From assembly GCA_964057225.1 (NCBI GenBank), contig OZ059899.1, positions 21,150,501 to 21,214,500 on the forward strand: DNA of 64,000 bases, in the 5' to 3' direction. The translations under genes were made by a program, and so were the position numbers. The stretch is from Auanema rhodensis (lineage: Eukaryota > Nematoda > Chromadorea > Rhabditida > Rhabditidae). Below, piece after piece: positions 60,192-64,000 of this stretch. Every line of letters begins with the position of its first letter. The first letter of the stretch is position 1. The notes below the pieces were generated by a model that was given only the letters and a program-made list of their open reading frames with translations, was not told the DNA's origin and ran no database searches.

Positions 60192-63100
60192 GTACACTAA
60201 TGCATCATTTTTCAAACGATCATAACTAATTTTTGTATTAAGCGTTTCTCAATATAGTATAGTGCATTCGATGCGGATTTTTAAGCTGCGTCGATCTGTA
60301 TTATTAGATTTGCGCTAGCTTAAAAATGCACCGAGATATCAACTGATATAAGTTCACACTTATATCCTCGATTTTCACCCTGAAGAATTAATTTTTTCGT
60401 TGAATAACATTGTCCATCGTCTTTGCCTTGAAAAAAGGAATCTAAAAACATCTACTTTTTGCTAAATTATTTTGAAATTTTTTGAAAAAATTTTTGTCAA
60501 AATGTTTTTGGAAGCAATGTTGAGTGTACATGGAAACTCAACATACACTAATGCATCATTTTTCAAACGATCATAACTAATTTTTGTATTAAGCGTTTCT
60601 CAAAGTAGTATAGTGCATTCGATGCGGATTTTTAAGCTGCGTCGATCTGTGTTATCAGATTTGCGCTAGCTTAAAAATGCACCGAGATATCAACTGATAT
60701 AAGTTCACACTTATATCCTCGATTTTCACCCTGAAGAATTAATTTTTTCGTTGAATAACATTGTCCATCGTCTCTGCCTTGAAAAAAGGAATCTAAAAAC
60801 ATCTACTTTTTGCTAAATTATTTTGAAATTTTTTGAAAAAATTTTTGTCAAAATGTTTTTGGAAGCAATGTTGACTGTACATGGAAACTCAACATACACT
60901 AATGCATCATTTTTCAAACGATCATAACTAATTTTTGTATTAAGCGTTTCTCAAAGTAGTATAGTGCATTCGATGCGGATTTTTAAGCTGCGTCGATCTG
61001 TGTTATCAGATTTGCGCTAGCTTAAAAATGCACCGAGATATCAACTGATATAAGTTCACACTTATATCCTCGATTTTCACCCTGAAGAATTAATTTTTTC
61101 GTTGAATAACATTGTCCATCGTCTTTGCCTTGAAAAAAGGAATTTAAAAACATCTACTTTTTGCTAAATTATTTTGAAATTTTTCGAAAAATTTCAAAAT
61201 CAAAATGTTTTTGGAAGCAATGTTGAGTGTACATGGAAACTCAACGTACACTAATGCATCATTTTTCAAACGATCATAACTAATTTTTGTATTAAGCGTT
61301 TCTCAAAGTAGTATAGTGCATTCGATGCGGATTTTCAAGCTGCGTCGATCTGTGTTATCAGATTTGCGCTAGCTTAAAAATGCACCGAGATATCAACTGA
61401 TATAAGTTCACACTTATATCCTCGATTTTCACCCTGAAGAACTAATTTTTTCGTTGAATAACATTGTCCATCGTCTTTGCCTTGAAAAAAGCAATCTAAA
61501 AACATCTACTTTTTGCTAAATTATTTTGAAATTTTTCGAAAAATTTCAAAATCAAAATGTTTTTGGAAGCAATGTTGAGTGTACATGGAAACTCAACATA
61601 CACTAATGCATCATTTTTCAAACGATCATAACTAATTTTTGTATTAAGCGTTTCTCAAAGTAGTATAGTGCATTCGATGCGGATTTTCAAGCTGCGTCGA
61701 TCTGTGTTATCAGATTTGCGCTAGCTTAAAAATGCACCGAGATATCAACTAATATAAGTTCACACTTATATTCTCGATTTTCACCCTGAAGAATTAATTT
61801 TTTCGTTGAATAACATTGTCCATCGTCTTTGCCTTGAAAAAAGGAATCTAAAAACATCTACTTTTTGCTAAATTATTTTGAAATTTTTCGAAAAAATTTT
61901 TGTCAAAATGTTTTTGGAAGCAATGTTGAGTGTACATGGAAACTCAACGTACACTAATGCATCATTTTTCAAACGATCATAACTAATTTTTGTATTAAGC
62001 GTTTCTCAATGTAGTATAGTGCATTCGATGCGGATTTTTAAGCTGCGTCGATCTGTGTTATCAGATTTGCGCTAGCTTAAAAATGCACCGAGATATCAAC
62101 TGATATAAGTTCACACTTATATCCTCGATTTTCACCCTGAAGAATTAATTTTTTCGTTGAATAACATTGTCCATCGTCTTTGCCTTGAAAAAAGGAATCT
62201 AAAAACATCTACTTTTTGCTAAATTATTTTGAAATTTTTCGAAAAAATTTTTGTCAAAATGTTTTTGGAAGCAATGTTGAGTGTACATGGAAACTCAACG
62301 TACACTAATGCATCATTTTTCAAACGATCATAACTAATTTTTGTATTAAGCGTTTCTCAATATAGTATAGTGCATTCAATGCGGATTTTTAAGCTGCGTC
62401 GATCTGTATTATTAGATTTGCGCTAGCTTAAAAATGCACCGAGATATCAACTGATATAAGTTCACACTTATATCCTCGATTTTCACCCTGAAGAATTAAT
62501 TTTTTCGTTGAATAACATTGTCCATCGTCTTTGCCTTGAAAAAAGGAATCTAAAAACATCTACTTTTTGCTAAATTATTTTGAAATTTTTCGAAAAATTT
62601 CAAAATCAAAATGTTTTTGGAAGCAATGTTGAGTGTACATGGAAACTCAACATACACTAATGCATCATTTTTCAAACGATCATAACTAATTTTTGTATTA
62701 AGCGTTTCTCAATATAGTATAGTGCATTCGATGCGGATTTTTAAGCTGCGTCGATCTGTATTATTAGATTTGCGCTAGCTTAAAAATGCACCGAGATATC
62801 AACTGATATAAGTTCACACTTATATCCTCGATTTTCACCCTGAAGAATTAATTTTTTCGTTGAATAACATTGTCCATCGTCTTTGCCTTGAAAAAAGGAA
62901 TCTAAAAACATCTACTTTTTGCTAAATTATTTTGAAATTTTTTGAAAAAATTTTTGTCAAAATGTTTTTGGAAGCAATGTTGAGTGTACATGGAAACTCA
63001 ACATACACTAATGCATCATTTTTCAAACGATCATAACTAATTTTTGTATTAAGCGTTTCTCAAAGTAGTATAGTGCATTCGATGCGGATTTTTAAGCTGC

Positions 63101-64000
63101 GTCGATCTGTGTTATCAGATTTGCGCTAGCTTAAAAATGCACCGAGATATCAACTGATATAAGTTCACACTTATATCCTCGATTTTCACCCTGAAGAATT
63201 AATTTTTTCGTTGAATAACATTGTCCATCGTCTCTGCCTTGAAAAAAGGAATCTAAAAACATCTACTTTTTGCTAAATTATTTTGAAATTTTTTGAAAAA
63301 ATTTTTGTCAAAATGTTTTTGGAAGCAATGTTGACTGTACATGGAAACTCAACATACACTAATGCATCATTTTTCAAACGATCATAACTAATTTTTGTAT
63401 TAAGCGTTTCTCAAAGTAGTATAGTGCATTCGATGCGGATTTTTAAGCTGCGTCGATCTGTGTTATCAGATTTGCGCTAGCTTAAAAATGCACCGAGATA
63501 TCAACTGATATAAGTTCACACTTATATCCTCGATTTTCACCCTGAAGAATTAATTTTTTCGTTGAATAACATTGTCCATCGTCTTTGCCTTGAAAAAAGG
63601 AATTTAAAAACATCTACTTTTTGCTAAATTATTTTGAAATTTTTCGAAAAATTTCAAAATCAAAATGTTTTTGGAAGCAATGTTGAGTGTACATGGAAAC
63701 TCAACGTACACTAATGCATCATTTTTCAAACGATCATAACTAATTTTTGTATTAAGCGTTTCTCAAAGTAGTATAGTGCATTCGATGCGGATTTTCAAGC
63801 TGCGTCGATCTGTGTTATCAGATTTGCGCTAGCTTAAAAATGCACCGAGATATCAACTGATATAAGTTCACACTTATATCCTCGATTTTCACCCTGAAGA
63901 ACTAATTTTTTCGTTGAATAACATTGTCCATCGTCTTTGCCTTGAAAAAAGCAATCTAAAAACATCTACTTTTTGCTAAATTATTTTGAAATTTTTCGAA
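60192..64000. repeat. 2460-bp duplication at the right edge
   Basis: Bases 62652-64000 repeat 60192-61540 at an offset of 2460 bp with no difference I could find, including the rare tctctgcc (near 60771 and 63231), gactgtac, ggaatttaaaa and aagcaatct variants. The first mismatch going left is cgtacact versus catacact near 60191/62651. The right end of the match is not reached inside the window. Confidence 0.9.

Larger units (their letters stand above)
1..64000. repeat. 351-bp satellite DNA array filling the whole window
   Basis: The motif agtatag recurs at 1, 352, 703, 1054, 1405 and so on, a strict 351-bp period, and the phase can be followed to the right end. All copies are head-to-tail. 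Departures from 351 are small and explained: 352-353 bp in D-type monomers with extra A residues, 352 bp in palindromic (P-type) monomers, and 263-264 bp in ten deleted monomers. Length arithmetic gives about 184-185 monomers. Differences between monomers are mostly a few recurring substitutions that are shared in blocks, the mark of unequal exchange or conversion rather than independent decay. No unique sequence, transposon, tRNA, rRNA or intron-like gene interrupts it. About 31% G+C by hand count of one monomer. Known biology: arrays of this kind form constitutive heterochromatin near centromeres. Whether this one is centromeric is not visible from sequence. Confidence 0.98.
52526..64000. 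repeat. P-rich higher-order-repeat field, continues off the window
   Basis: TATTATTAG monomers start units at 52526, 55338, 57096, 58150, 59554, 60256, 62364 and 62716, giving sizes of 8, 5, 3, 4, 2, 6 and 1 monomers and a last unit cut by the edge. Palindromic monomers and the gattttcaag and aagcaatct variants dominate 52.5-57.5 and 61-64 kb. Unit lengths exceed multiples of 351 by the number of P-type monomers (2812, 1758, 1054, 1404, 702, 2108, 352), which confirms the monomer count. Confidence 0.9.

Noticed and set aside
1-64000. CRISPR array
   Set aside because: Repeats are 351 bp and directly abutting, with no short repeat and unique-spacer pattern and no cas genes.
1-64000. Terminal or subterminal (telomeric) repeats
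   Set aside because: No short telomere-type motif is present, and the monomer is long and complex. A subtelomeric location cannot be excluded but nothing supports it.
1-64000. rDNA, histone or other tandem gene cluster
   Set aside because: The monomer is too short, carries stops in all normal copies and shows no rRNA-like, tRNA-like or histone-like sequence.

Overview
The whole 64 kb window is one uninterrupted array of tandem satellite DNA. Every stretch I read belongs to the same 351-bp, A+T-rich monomer (about 31% G+C, counted by hand on one monomer), always in the same orientation. By arithmetic there are about 184-185 monomers. The array enters at base 1 and leaves at base 64000 without reaching unique flanking DNA, a transposon, an RNA gene or a believable protein gene. 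This is the look of pericentromeric or centromeric heterochromatin of a eukaryote. Short motifs (atccactttttgc, cataacgaattt) recall, from memory only, the 1.688/359-bp satellite superfamily of Drosophila, so an insect, possibly a drosophilid, is my best guess. The species is not proven.

Positions inside the monomer are counted from the motif agtatag, so monomer 1 is bases 1-351. The monomer carries three inverted repeats: a long one at 22-72 with a small one nested in its loop, one at 90-111 and one at 262-289. An A/T-rich block at 214-243 exists in four versions: T-type (ttttttgaaaaaa), C-type (tttttcgaaaaaa), D-type (ttttttcg followed by 7-8 A) and P-type, which is a perfect 30-bp palindrome. 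NheI (GCTAGC) cuts nearly every full monomer. HindIII (AAGCTT) occurs only in ten deleted monomers of 263-264 bp.

Layout: 1-3159, three copies of a 3-monomer unit (1053 bp); 3160-6669, irregular monomers; 6670-8603, two copies of a 967-bp unit with a deleted monomer; 8604-11763, irregular monomers; 11764-15102, mosaic with two deleted monomers and the first palindromic monomers; 15103-19414, about 3.3 copies of a 1320-bp unit; 19415-24163, mosaic with a 2023-bp-spaced duplication; 24164-46282, a large higher-order-repeat field in which a 1053-bp three-monomer module is present once, twice and three times inside 6-, 9- and 12-monomer units; 46283-48307, D-type block with the last deleted monomer; 48308-52525, two copies of a 2109-bp six-monomer unit; 52526-64000, P-rich field with units of 8, 5, 3, 4, 2, 6 and 1 monomers, ending in an apparently exact repeat of bases 60192-61540.

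No genes work together here. The biology is in array evolution: nested amplification, one shared deletion spread over the array, chimeric monomers, and a hairpin whose two arms have changed together. The two 65-residue open frames at 19544-19741 and 21567-21764 are accidental openings inside deleted monomers and are not annotated as genes.
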